Below, one piece after another: positions 1 to 8,680 of a DNA stretch of 36,239 nucleotides. The notes beneath the pieces were generated by a model, which had not been told where the DNA came from, made no database searches, and saw nothing but the letters and a program-made list of their open reading frames with translations. The stretch lies in the NCBI GenBank assembly GCA_026260175.1, contig JAKCWW010003271.1, positions 1,695 to 37,933 of the forward strand. The letters run 5' to 3'. Made by a program: the position numbers and the translations under genes. Every line of letters starts with the position of its first letter. The first letter of the stretch is position 1. Source of the DNA: Reticulitermes lucifugus. Taxonomy: Eukaryota; Arthropoda; Insecta; Blattodea; Rhinotermitidae.

Positions 1-78
1 AGTGCGACCGAAACGATTACGTCAGTGAAAAATTCCAGTGACACCATCGGGAATCGAACCCGCAGTCAATTGGCATAT
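1..78 (-). repeat. tRNA-derived SINE (family A), partial copy
   Basis: Read on the minus strand this matches the copy at 32517-32825: a box-B-like GGTTCGATTCC (minus) is followed by GATGGTGTCA(C/T)TGGAATT and then by a segment ending in CGCACT/CACACT. Only the box B part and the body start are inside the window; the copy is cut by the window edge on one side and by an ATT microsatellite on the other. The match to the second copy is visible by eye over about 65 bases. Confidence 0.65.
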
Positions 79-100
79 ATTATTATTATTATTATTATTA
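79..100. repeat. (ATT)n microsatellite
   Basis: About seven ATT units lie between the SINE fragment and the hammerhead-like motif. Read on the minus strand they follow that motif, like the A-rich tail of a retroelement. Confidence 0.8.
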
Positions 101-106
101 CATATT

Positions 107-150
107 ATCTCCTACATGTTTCGGCTCTTCTGGGCCATCATCAGGGAGAA
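107..150 (-). ncRNA. Hammerhead-ribozyme-like motif, copy A
   Basis: The minus strand reads TCTCC, CTGATGA, T, GGC, an 8-nt loop, GCC, GAAACATGTA, GGAGA. The 5-bp outer helix (TCTCC/GGAGA) and the short inner helix (GGC/GCC) surround a perfect CUGAUGA and GAAA core, and the ACATGT before the final A is self-complementary. This is the order of parts in a hammerhead: stem I, core, stem II, core, stem III, NUH cleavage site. An extra U between the core and stem II is not canonical, so activity is unproven. An (ATT)n tract follows downstream on this strand. Confidence 0.45.
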
Positions 151-454
151 CCAAATACATGAAAACATAAGTATAAATTACCAATATTTATCGTCACTAT
201 AAAGTGCAGCTAGCACATGTATGAGACAAAACAGCAAGTTATATATATATATATATAATATGAATGTTTATTAAAACGTGGAGAATTAGAATTATTGTTA
301 TTGACAAGTGTGTGTGTGTGTTCAATACACATAACAAGAGTAGCAATGTACGTATGACATAACATTGGGGCGCATTCGCGTAACCTTGATGCCGTGAAAA
401 AGCAATACGTATGAAAAATCACGAGTGTGTGTCTGTAGCCTTAGTTATCCAGCA
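151..454. other. No gene seen; AT and GT simple repeats
   Basis: AT-rich sequence with an (AT)n run at about 241-257 and a short (GT)n run at about 307-320. I see no supported coding exon or structural RNA. Confidence 0.6.
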
Positions 455-594
455 TTCAAGGCGCATGCGCCGTATTAGAGGAAAATAGGCAAAGTTGCCC
501 CACTGGCCACTGTTGCCCCGCCATCAGTTACTTCGAATCCTTAGCGCCAGGAAGCTACACGCAGGAAGGAACGCAGCTAGAAGGTCTTCCAGAG
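455..594 (+). other. Possible untranslated first exon ending in a strong 5' splice site
   Basis: A GC-richer patch with CpGs ends in AGAG|GTGAGT (exon end 594), a near-ideal insect splice donor. A coding start at 8567 sits just behind an acceptor-like TTTTAG (8538-8543), so this patch could be the leader exon of the adenylate-forming enzyme gene, across an intron of about 7.9 kb. The sequence alone cannot show transcription; the donor may be fortuitous or belong to another transcript. No clear TATA box is seen. Confidence 0.2.
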
Positions 595-1002
595 GTGAGT
601 GTGGGCAGTTGGCTGCATTTTCCTCAACGCGCTGACAGTGTTTGGTAAAGTAACGTGATTTGTAACCCTATATATTTCAGGGCGCTAATCTTTAATAGTT
701 TTCTGTTTGTTTATGCGTATAGTAATTTTACCAGCAGTTTGCGTGAAGGAAGAGTGGACTTCTCCCTACTGTTTTATACCTTTACAAATTTTCGCAAGCC
801 ACGCCATAGTCACGTCGTCAGCCGGGGTGTCTTTGCTCCAGGTTTGGGTACAGTCGCCCCACTGATATTTTAACTCGCTTGGTTGGCCTTTGTTCATACA
901 TCAAATTATATACTGCATTTTCATTGATATGTTAATGAAAGACTACAAAATTGTCAACTACTGATTAAAATATATTTTATTTACCCATGTTATATGTTAA
1001 AG

Positions 1003-1437
1003 AACATATTAAAATGGCACGCCTTCACTCCTGCATCCGTCCATCCGTCAACACCCATCCAGGTTTCTCAGGACAAAACGCCAACCAAACTTCTCATGGA
1101 ATTGTCCCCTCCATCAAAATTATCTAACTTGCGGTCATCAAGGGTAATGAGAAGTCTCCATGGAGAGGTTCTCATTAGTTCGCAAATCATCCAGAAGAAG
1201 AAACAAAGCCAAACGTATGAAGAATAATTTCAAGAAAATGGTTTACAATACAAGCTCGAGTAATTCTGATAAAAATGACAGTTACCTCTGTAAAGAATGT
1301 AAGGAATTCTACTATGTAACAAAAGAAGAATGCGACTGGATAGAACTCTCACACTGAAAAGTGACTGCATGAAAACCGCACAATTTTCTCCAAAACCTAC
1401 ATCGATTGTGGACGTAACCGTTCTAAGAATCTTGAAA
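1003..1437 (+). pseudogene. Pogo/Tigger-like transposase C-terminus, broken
   Basis: Three reading frames together resemble the end of insect pogo-type DDE transposases. First comes a segment with TPTKLLMELSPPSKL (about 1081-1125), then a basic RRRNKAKRMK stretch, then a cysteine-rich finger: CKECKEFYYVTKEECDWI (about 1291-1340) and, in a shifted frame, LHENRTIFSKTYIDCGR (about 1366-1416). The CxxC...DWI...WLHE...C pattern matches the PHD-like finger at the C-terminus of that family. At least two frameshifts separate the pieces, and the DDE catalytic part is absent. The family call is from memory of the motif, so moderate confidence. Confidence 0.5.
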
Positions 1438-2896
1438 ACCCTCAGAAATTTACAAAGAATTAAGAATGTGTCTCATAGTGATACAGAACATAGATTATTT
1501 TATTTGATTACAATTTTCTTTGCTACAAATTTATTATTTTGTATTGCATTATATGTGGGGCATCTTTCACCACGCATATGCCAAAGACGCCCTTTTGCAT
1601 AGCTTTGTAATTTTTATTCCTGTCAGTAAAAGAATTTAAATTTGCTATAGAGAAACTGTTTTGTAGCAGAGACCCTACCATATCTAATACACACCCAGAT
1701 ATAACTCCTGCTGATATGTGTAATTGTAAAAATCTGTCAGAATAAATAGTGAGCCATCATTGCCCATTTTCCTGTATATTGTCATCTGTGACCTGTCTGG
1801 ATCTACCACATTTTTCCACTTTATCTTATAAACGGCAGTTTTCCGAAAAAAAAAGTTATTGAACGTAAACTGTGTGTTTTGATTTTCTCTATGACGCTTG
1901 TCTGAAACATTTCTCATTCTAAAAAGAATTCCTCCAGATACCATCATGAATGTACCTAGTGTCGCCGTCGTCCGTTGCTGGTCTCTCTAGCACCCTCAAC
2001 GGCGAAATAGCTTATTTTCGATTGAGGTTCAACCTTTATTTAGTCATCCATACATATATCAAGCCGGCTACAACATGGTTCCGCAGACTGCTTTTTCTAA
2101 AAACCGACTTTTGTCGGTCGCCGAGTCTTCTTCTGCCTTTCTTTCAACCCCCCCCCCTTCTCTCCAACCTCACTTCCTTTTCTTATTGCCGTCTGTCCCT
2201 CCACCCATATTGTAGAGCGAAACAGAAGGTCGGAGGATCAGAGGGTCCTTCCTCAGGCTGAGGCTGGACACACACACTCACAAATGTTTCCCTTTCGAAA
2301 TGTAGAGGGGGTAGGCTCGACAGGGGCTCGAACTCAATGTTCGGCTACACTAGGTCTTCATGTAAAGTATCCGTTATTCTTGTCATATTTTAATGAAAGT
2401 TGAATTTTCTCGACAGATTTTGGAAAAATCCTCAAATATCGAATTTCATGAAAATCCGTTAAGTGGGAGCCGAGTTGTTCCGTGCGGACGGACAGACATG
2501 AAGAAGCTAATAGTCGCTTTTCACAATTTTGTGAACGCGCCTAAATATGGCTCCAACATACTGGGAATTATGTAAATAGATTATCTTGAATAAACAGACC
2601 AAAGTCGAAACAGAAAAAAAAAAGAGGCTCAAAACTTCACGGGTGAGTAGGAATATGTAGCAGTTGTGTGATCAAATAGTAGGCTTACTATAACATTTTT
2701 GGTTTTCAATTTCTTCATTGGTTATTTTCAATAGCGATGATTACAGATTTCTGAGAATAATTTCATCCTGTTGTTGCATTTGACGGTATATTCAGTAATT
2801 AAGGAAGCTACTTCCTATAGAGCGACGCTAGAGATGGCATTGAACTTCGCCAAGCCTGAAATTCTCATACTCGTGTCACTGATTGATTGCAAAAAA
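1438..2896. other. Gene-free region with pyrimidine tract
   Basis: No supported exon. There is a C/T-rich stretch at about 2120-2220 and a segment at about 2390-2510 with a TCATGAAAATCCGTT-type motif and a GGACGGACAGAC run, a pattern common in insect interspersed repeats. The short open frames here have no recognisable domain. Confidence 0.5.
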
Positions 2897-3187
2897 GTAA
2901 AGGTGAGGAAAAGTTCACCCTAGAACAGGCCATAAAGGCCCAGAGGGGGAGTAGAGGTATAGCTCTACTCTTTCTTTAACCTCGGCGCTAGATGGGGGTG
3001 GGTGGTCAACGCCACGACCCGGCCGCTTTACCCCCTGGAATGACCCGGTACCCATTTTGCAGGAGTCTGGTAACGCCCCAGGGCCGGTCTGGGCGGGTGC
3101 TGAAAATCTCGCCCCCACCGGGATTCGATCCCCGGACCCTCCAGCTCGTAACAAGTCGCTATACCGACTAAACTATCCCGTCCCAAA
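2897..3187 (-). repeat. tRNA-derived SINE (family B), copy 1
   Basis: On the minus strand it starts with a tRNA-like head (TAGTTTAGTCGGTATAGCGA, then a box-B-like GGGATCGAATCCC) and runs through a GC-rich body to a tail ending in CTCTACTCCCCCTCTGGGCC and a GTGAACTTT run. The same order recurs at 10664, 13681, 25955, 27732 and 31403. It is one of the fullest copies here, at about 290 bp. Confidence 0.8.
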
Positions 3188-3400
3188 GCATGAATAAATA
3201 AACAAATAAATAAACAAATAAATAAACAAATAAAACTCGAGTGCAACAACGAGTTTTATTTGTTTATTTATTTATGCTTTATTTATTTGTTTAAGCTTGC
3301 TTTATTTACTTATTTATGCTTTATGTATTTATGTTATATTTATTAATTTATTAATTTGTTTATGTTTTATTTATTTCTTTATTTATGCTTTATTTAACGG
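3187..3400. repeat. Inverted TTTA/TTTG microsatellite foldback
   Basis: An (AAATAAAC)n tract up to about 3239 is followed by a 10-nt spacer and its inverse (TTTATTTG)n from 3250. The junction is exact: CAAATAAAACTCG faces CGAGTTTTATTTG. The right side continues as imperfect TTTA-rich repeats to about 3400. The single strand would fold into a long AT-rich hairpin. Confidence 0.75.
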
Positions 3401-3769
3401 CGCTGTCAGTGATGGGCTGATCAGTGATTAACGAATTGGATCGAATGTAGAACGAAACGCTCATGATCGAAGTTGAAGCACTGTCCAAGTCGAACCTGCT
3501 AGGGATTATTCTTTTGGTTTCTTTGTAGTTTAGACCTATTAACATAACTCTGATTGACGTCATTACTTAGTTGCTGTTTGTTAGGATTTAAAAGCATTCT
3601 AGAAAGTCTAGATTTGTGAATGCACTGAAACTTGAAAAGTAGAATGAGTAAGGTAAAGCAGCAATCATTTCATCTCCCTCGAAAACGGCCATCCTTCTTG
3701 CGGCATAAACGCCGAAATACCAAACTGACAATGATATATATCGAGAACCAACTCGTACGCGAATGATAA

Positions 3770-4065
3770 CAACACTCAATCAGCTTTATACAAACCCCGA
3801 CATGTTTGATTCCCTAAGTGCATCATCGTGAGGGGGAACAACATTTAAAAACACTTAAAACACACTTAAAAACACAAGCACACTTTTTAAATTGTCCATT
3901 AAAGTATTATTATCATAACTACCACACGTTGAAGCAATATGTTGGTTGATTTAAAAACTGTGCTTGTGTTTTTAAGTGTTTTTTAAATGTCGTCCCCCCC
4001 TGAAGATGATGATGCACTAGGGCATCGAAACATGTCGGGGTTTGTATAAAGGTGACTGAGTGTTG
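3770..4065. repeat. Large inverted repeat with hammerhead-like cores (Penelope-like end?)
   Basis: The left arm (about 3770-3897) and right arm (about 3948-4065) are reverse complements with scattered differences, separated by about 50 bp. Both arms carry TTTATACAAACCCCGACATGTTT or its complement, a GATGATGCAC segment, and TTTAAGTG runs. Each arm therefore contains one copy of the hammerhead-like motif, in opposite orientation. Opposed terminal fragments of this sort are known for Penelope-like retroelements; no reverse transcriptase is present, so the family is an inference. Confidence 0.6.
3997..4040 (+). ncRNA. Hammerhead-ribozyme-like motif, copy B
   Basis: Order: CCCC, CTGAAGA, TGAT, GATGC, ACTAGG, GCATC, GAAACATGTC, GGGG. 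The outer helix is CCCC/GGGG and the inner helix GATGC/GCATC. CUGANGA and GAAA are intact, and GUC would be the cleavage triplet. Four bases separate the first core element from the inner helix, more than in a canonical hammerhead. A decayed partner (CTCACGA, CAAAC) lies in the left arm at 3795-3836 on the minus strand. Confidence 0.4.
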
Positions 4066-5335
4066 TGCTTTATCATTTGTGTAAAAGATGGTATGTATCA
4101 TTGTATATACGCACGTACACGGTATGGACAATACCAAACTGGCAGTTCTGCCATTTCGATGCAGATACCGGCATCCTTCCTTCATGTCCGTAAGATCACG
4201 TGTGATTCTTTTCTTCATAATTTTCTTTGGTTCTATTGAATTTATTTTCTAATAAATTCTAGACCTGTGTTCGGCAATTTTGGTATCAGAACAGCATATT
4301 CCATGCTGTGTTATGAGCATGCCACTTTGGGGCTCTACGTACTTGGTACATACGAGGTTCCGAACCTATGTCATTTATTTGTTAGGTATGGGGAGGGGGT
4401 TGAATTCCACCAATGGCGATGCGAGGGACGGACGACAAGGCACATGCAAGAAAGAAGCAAACAAGTGGCGTATTTGTGTGGCACGCGGCAGCACAAGTGT
4501 GGCGAGGTTAAGTTGAAAATGTGGCCTTGTAAGCGACAAGTGTTATATCGGAGTTAACTGGTAACTAGTTTCTGTTGCAGTTTCAGTGTTGTGTGCATTT
4601 GTTAAACGAGAAGAACGGACAGTTAGACCCTTGGAATTGCACAAGAAAGTTGAGGATTTTATTCTTGACGTTAGTCTGCTGTTAACGTCATATAGTATTC
4701 TCCCTGTGCTATACAGTGCGTGGATGAAACCTATATGTGTTACTCGAAGACAGATTCGGTCGTGTGCTTAATAAAGCAGCATACCATGAAGATGTATGGG
4801 GGAATGGAGTTATAACTCTACACATTCGTAATCTGGACCATAAATATAGGTGAGTAGTCAGCTACACGCACAGGCCACTTTACCCCTGCTACCTCTGGGG
4901 GGGGGAGACTACCATAACGAGCGCGGAAACGGCGAAGAAGGAAAATATCGAAGTCGTGTTCAGAAGACATGGCAACAGAAGTGGTGTGTGTGAGTTCCAT
5001 TGAAATCTGCCACGACATTCAAGACAGAGGTGTAACGGTTCGCATAGGACCGTAAATAAAGTGGTCCATCAAATGAGTTGAGTTTAACAACGCTTACAGA
5101 TACCCATACTGTGCTTGTGTAAGGTAAATGCTGTGTATCAAGATTTAGCAAAATCTGTTAAAAGACTTGTCAGAAACATTATAGTGGTCCTTAATATTGA
5201 AAATTAAAATTGTGGGCGCCAGCAGTCTTATGAAGTAACTCCACGGAGCATAGCCCCTCTGGATAAGTTAATAGTTGCCCAGTTGGTCAAGAAATTTAAA
5301 ACATTTTATGCAACCTGCAGGTCCATTACTGTCTT
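4066..5335. other. Gene-free region, nothing recognised
   Basis: Several open frames of 60-96 codons overlap on both strands, but none shows a domain, splice context or codon pattern that supports a gene. A G-run at about 4898-4907 is the only simple-sequence feature. Confidence 0.5.
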
Positions 5336-5570
5336 CACTACAGCCTACTACTCATCCCTACCCTGATCCAGATGAATCCAGTCCACATCACCCCATCCTA
5401 TTTATTTAAGATCGATTTTAATATTGTCCTCCCATCTATGTCCATGTCTTCCAAGTGCAGTAGTTCTCAAGTCTTCCCACCAAAATTCCTGTATGCATTT
5501 CACTTCCGTCTCATGCATGCTGCATATCGTGCACATCTCATCCTCCTTGATATGAACATCCAAATAGGCC
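5336..5570 (+). repeat. Unclassified dispersed repeat (copy 1 of 2)
   Basis: The stretch with CCAGATGAATCCAGTCCACA and CCTATTTATTTAAGATC parallels 17839-17990 (CCAGATGAATCCATTCCACA ... ATTTCTTTAAGATCATTTT). The two copies differ at many places but keep the same order over about 150 bases. It may be the 3' end of a LINE; no coding part is recognisable. Confidence 0.45.
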
Positions 5571-5632
5571 TAAGCCTTATAAACTGTGTAACTTAAAAAG
5601 AAAATAAAATAAATGTAAGCGCTGCGCGATTT

Positions 5633-5745
5633 CAGGTTCTTATGGCAGTGACTATGAAGAAAGCTGTCTTCTGGGACGTGACACTGTGTATTTTGATAGA
5701 TTACTGACGTTTCGGATGAAACTGCTGCCTCCATCGTCATGGTGG
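5633..5745 (+). mobile_element. Foldback MITE (family M1), one end
   Basis: Starts with AGGTTCTTATGGCAGTGACT and continues through ATGAAGAA and GGGACGTGACACTGTGTA. This matches the left half of the full M1 element at 24516-24705. The right half is missing or too changed to recognise. Confidence 0.6.
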
Positions 5746-6547
5746 AAGATGGGTGAAAGAGTAACCCTTCTTCGCTGAAGAGAGAAATAAAACGTTTCTT
5801 CAGAATGTACTATGTACCTATACCAAACACATCCCAGAAGACAGTAAACTTCAAATAAAATCTGTTGTGTTGAAGAATAGTCCAGAAAGACATATGTTGA
5901 AATCGTTCTTGAATTTTGTGGACGTATCATGCTTAGACATCTGATTTAATTTCAGCAGTATTAAGGTTAAGAGAACTGAATGTGACTTCTTTTTTGAACC
6001 AGTATACACTTCCATGTTATGAAAAATGTATGTAAAACTTTGCCTTTCGTTACTTTGAACATTAGTACAACAGTGAAAATCATCACATACCTCCTTATGC
6101 AGATTTGTCCATTCTTAATTTTGTTTATTTATGTTCAGTCAAAATATTTTGTTTGAGGTTACAGTTCCTCAAATTTCTGGGACACAATGATGTTTTATGG
6201 TGTTTTTAATTTTTTTTTAAATATGTGGCATAAAAGACTGACACCTGTACTCTGAAGTATACATTTTTAATACTGCACATTGCAGATGTTTAAGTGACTG
6301 TGAAGATAAGTCAAAGTTCTGGACCTAAAGGAGAATAATTCGTGTCTATTTACCCAGCAGTACATGTTGCAAGTAAGTATGCGTTATGTATGTAATTATA
6401 AAATTACCATATTGTAAAAATCCCTAATTACATTCTCACAGCAGTGAGTAATACTGATGAATGTTCTAACTATTTGATGTTGTAGTTTATTATGCACAGT
6501 TGACGATATATTCCTACATCAAAATGAGAATTCCTTTGTCTTAATAA

Positions 6548-6589
6548 TCTCCCTGAAGATGGCTACTGATAGCTGAAACATGTAGGAGG
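6548..6589 (+). ncRNA. Hammerhead-ribozyme-like motif, copy C
   Basis: Order: CTCC, CTGAAGA, T, GGCTA, CTGA, TAGCT, GAAACATGTA, GGAG. The outer helix CTCC/GGAG and inner helix GGCTA/TAGCT are both complete, the inner one ending directly before GAAAC. As in copy A there is one extra U after CUGANGA. An AT-rich stretch with AATAATAAA follows, as after copy A. It is the best-preserved copy of the three. Confidence 0.45.
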
Positions 6590-6854
6590 ATATACTATAG
6601 AATAATAAAAACTGTGCAGTGCTATTATTGTGCAATTAGTTGGAATAATTTATAAGTTAGCATGTTTGTTGCACAGAGTATAAACAATATTAAACCTTGA
6701 CCAGTTATCTCCAAATTGTTACTGATTTTGGCTTATTTGACTGATACCATTGATTACTTCCTGGCGGCTTGCTTATTGCATGGAAGTTGGCTGACTCAGT
6801 GAGAGCACCATGCTGTTGTTATTGTCTATAGCTGGCACTTGGTCTTCACCCACA

Positions 6855-8036
6855 ATGGGAATATCACTGGAACATTATGTGTTTCTGTATATGCTAAGTA
6901 CCAATCCTACAAGGAGGGTCATCATAAATCCAGATGAAAGTTTCCTGATGACTTGTTCCAAGCACAACAGCAATTTATAAATACATGAAATGGTTGTGAA
7001 CAACATATTGCATTCTTGCCAGGAAGAGAACATGCATAAAATGTGTTAATTGAGGAAAAATGATACCAAACCAGTGCTAGATTGGCACTGGTTCACAGTC
7101 TCCGCGACACAGATCGTGAAGCAAGAGTGAATTTTGTGCAGTGTACCTTCCTGTGGCGCATGATGGTAATGTAGACCCCGGACTTATACTTTTGAGTGAT
7201 GAAGTTGTTTTTGTCTCAGTATGTACGTGTACTCTCAGAGTAACAGTTTTCCCATCTTAATATGCGAAGTGCTATTACATGATGTGATTGGTGTGTAGTG
7301 TGATGTAAGTGAAACTAGTATTATAGTGCCCATTCATTTTCTGAGTCACACTGATAGGTTACATATGTTCTGAAGCCTTTTTTTGAACAAGTATTCAATT
7401 ATGAGGAAGCATATGCCATTTTTAGCAAGACATTGCAACAGCTCCTGGTGTTTTTGAATGTATTGGTTATTTACCACATGCTAAATTTTTAATTTGATTA
7501 AAGATCATACCATCATAGCAGAATGTATAATTTTATTAAAAAGCATATCATCAAACTGCAACACATACAAAATTCTTTACTTCAGATTATATTCAAAGCA
7601 AGAATCATTACCATACACATCCTTTCATATGCCCCACATGTAAAATAATCACACCAGGATTATTAGAAGAACTTTTTTTTTCTGAGACCATAAATTTACA
7701 TTACATTCTGACACCATTAGTGCTATGATGGTATGACTTTAAATCAAATTCTGTGTATTGTTTACAGAATGCATTTGGTGACAGAGTAATGAGCATGGGA
7801 TTGTGACCTCTTTTTTTTTACCAGATCTGAATCCCTGCAATTAAATTTTATTGTGGAGTGTGTTAAAGGGTAAAATGCATAGTAATAATCTTTACACTGA
7901 AGATGAGCTGAAAGAAAACATTCATAGTATAGTGTTTTCAATTTTACGAGCAGATGATCAGTACACAATGAAGAACGTGTTACCTTTCACACGTGTCTGT
8001 GAGCTGAAGGAAACCATTTCCATCACTTTTTTTTAA
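6855..8036 (+). pseudogene. Mariner/IS630-type transposase pseudogene
   Basis: Pieces of a DDE transposase occur in order but in changing frames. An N-terminal helix-turn-helix-like part reads KFPDDL, AIYKYMKWL (about 6930-6995). A DREARVNF segment (about 7110-7135) precedes VDPGLILLSDE, with the first catalytic-type Asp (about 7170-7204). A second block reads FQQDIATAPG if one base is allowed (about 7418-7455), then FGDRVMS (about 7770-7790), SPDLNP-like remnants, and finally an intact end LKGKMHSNNLYTEDELKENI (about 7866-7926) running to a stop at 8036. Frameshifts and in-frame stops make it non-functional. An inverted-repeat element interrupts it at 7491-7750. It ends about 500 bp before the enzyme's start codon. 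Confidence 0.7.
7491..7750. mobile_element. MITE nested in the mariner remnant
   Basis: The left end reads AATTTGATTAAAG then TCATACCATCATAGCA after one base; the right end is its reverse complement with a single-base shift, giving terminal inverted repeats of about 30 bp. The 260-bp interior is AT-rich and non-coding. The mariner reading resumes on the far side. No clear target duplication is seen, though TTAA occurs within each inverted repeat. Confidence 0.65.
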
Positions 8037-8249
8037 ATAGCCTATGGTAAGTGAAAACCGAATATTAACTGCAATACATTGATCTGAAAGACATGGGCCC
8101 TGGCGGACTGCAAATAATTTAATTAGCGTTGCCTTGCCTGCCATCACGTGAAATGGTTGTGTGTGATGGTGACCAAAGATATGGACCAGATAAATGAAGG
8201 AGTCCATATAATGGCTGGTTCACTGGAAAATCTTTGGAAACATCTGAGT

Positions 8250-8440
8250 GTAACATTCAGCAATCAAACCAACAAATGCACTTTACTTCTTAGGTATGTT
8301 CATTAACCCTACATGTGTTTCGGCTGCAACAAAGCCATCATCCCCTAATGATAGCTTTGTTGCAGCCAAAACATGTGTAGGGTTAATGAACATACCTAAG
8401 AAATAAAGTGCATTTGTTGGTTTGATTGGTGAATGTTATC
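8250..8440. repeat. Long near-perfect hairpin with degenerate hammerhead-like core
   Basis: Arms of about 90 bp (8250-8344 and 8345-8440) are reverse complements with only a few differences. Shared blocks include CAATCAAACCAACAAATGCA and GGTATGTTCATTAACCCTACA. The centre holds GGCTTTGTTGCAGCC next to (A/G)AAACA(C)ATGT, a decayed form of the motif seen at 6548. The element lies about 120 bp upstream of the enzyme's start codon, possibly in its first intron. Confidence 0.75.
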
Positions 8441-8561
8441 AAAATGCATGGTGAACACAATGTAAAATATGAGTGTAATTCCATTATGAATTAATTTATA
8501 ACTGTGTAACAATTTGTTAATACTTACACTTATGATGTTTTAGTTAATTTCTCATCCATAC

Positions 8562-8588
8562 ATGCCATGGCATCTCAGTTTATACTGA
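8562..8588 (+). promoter_or_regulatory. Short upstream ORF overlapping the start codon
   Basis: An ATG at 8562 lies five bases before the enzyme ATG in another frame and reads eight codons to TGA at 8586-8588. The enzyme ATG has the stronger context (GCCATGG). If both are in the mRNA, the overlap could lower initiation at the main start. Confidence 0.35.
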
Positions 8589-8680
8589 ATGGTCCAGAGC
8601 TAGTGGGCACAGTAACGGACATTTCTCTTGGAAGGCATCTGTATCAGCGCTTGGTGAATTATGGGACTAGAGTGGCTATG
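8567..8680 (+). CDS. Acyl-CoA synthetase-like, exon 1 (residues 1-38)
   Basis: The start ATG has a good context (GCCATGG). The exon ends on a complete codon before the donor GTAGGT at 8681. An acceptor-like TTTTAG at 8538-8543 suggests the exon begins at 8544 with a short leader. Residues such as LGRHLYQRL match the start of this family. Confidence 0.85.

Noticed and set aside
4267..4557. 96-codon plus-strand open frame
   Set aside because: It overlaps another open frame on the same strand, shows no domain, and has no start or splice context that would favour it.
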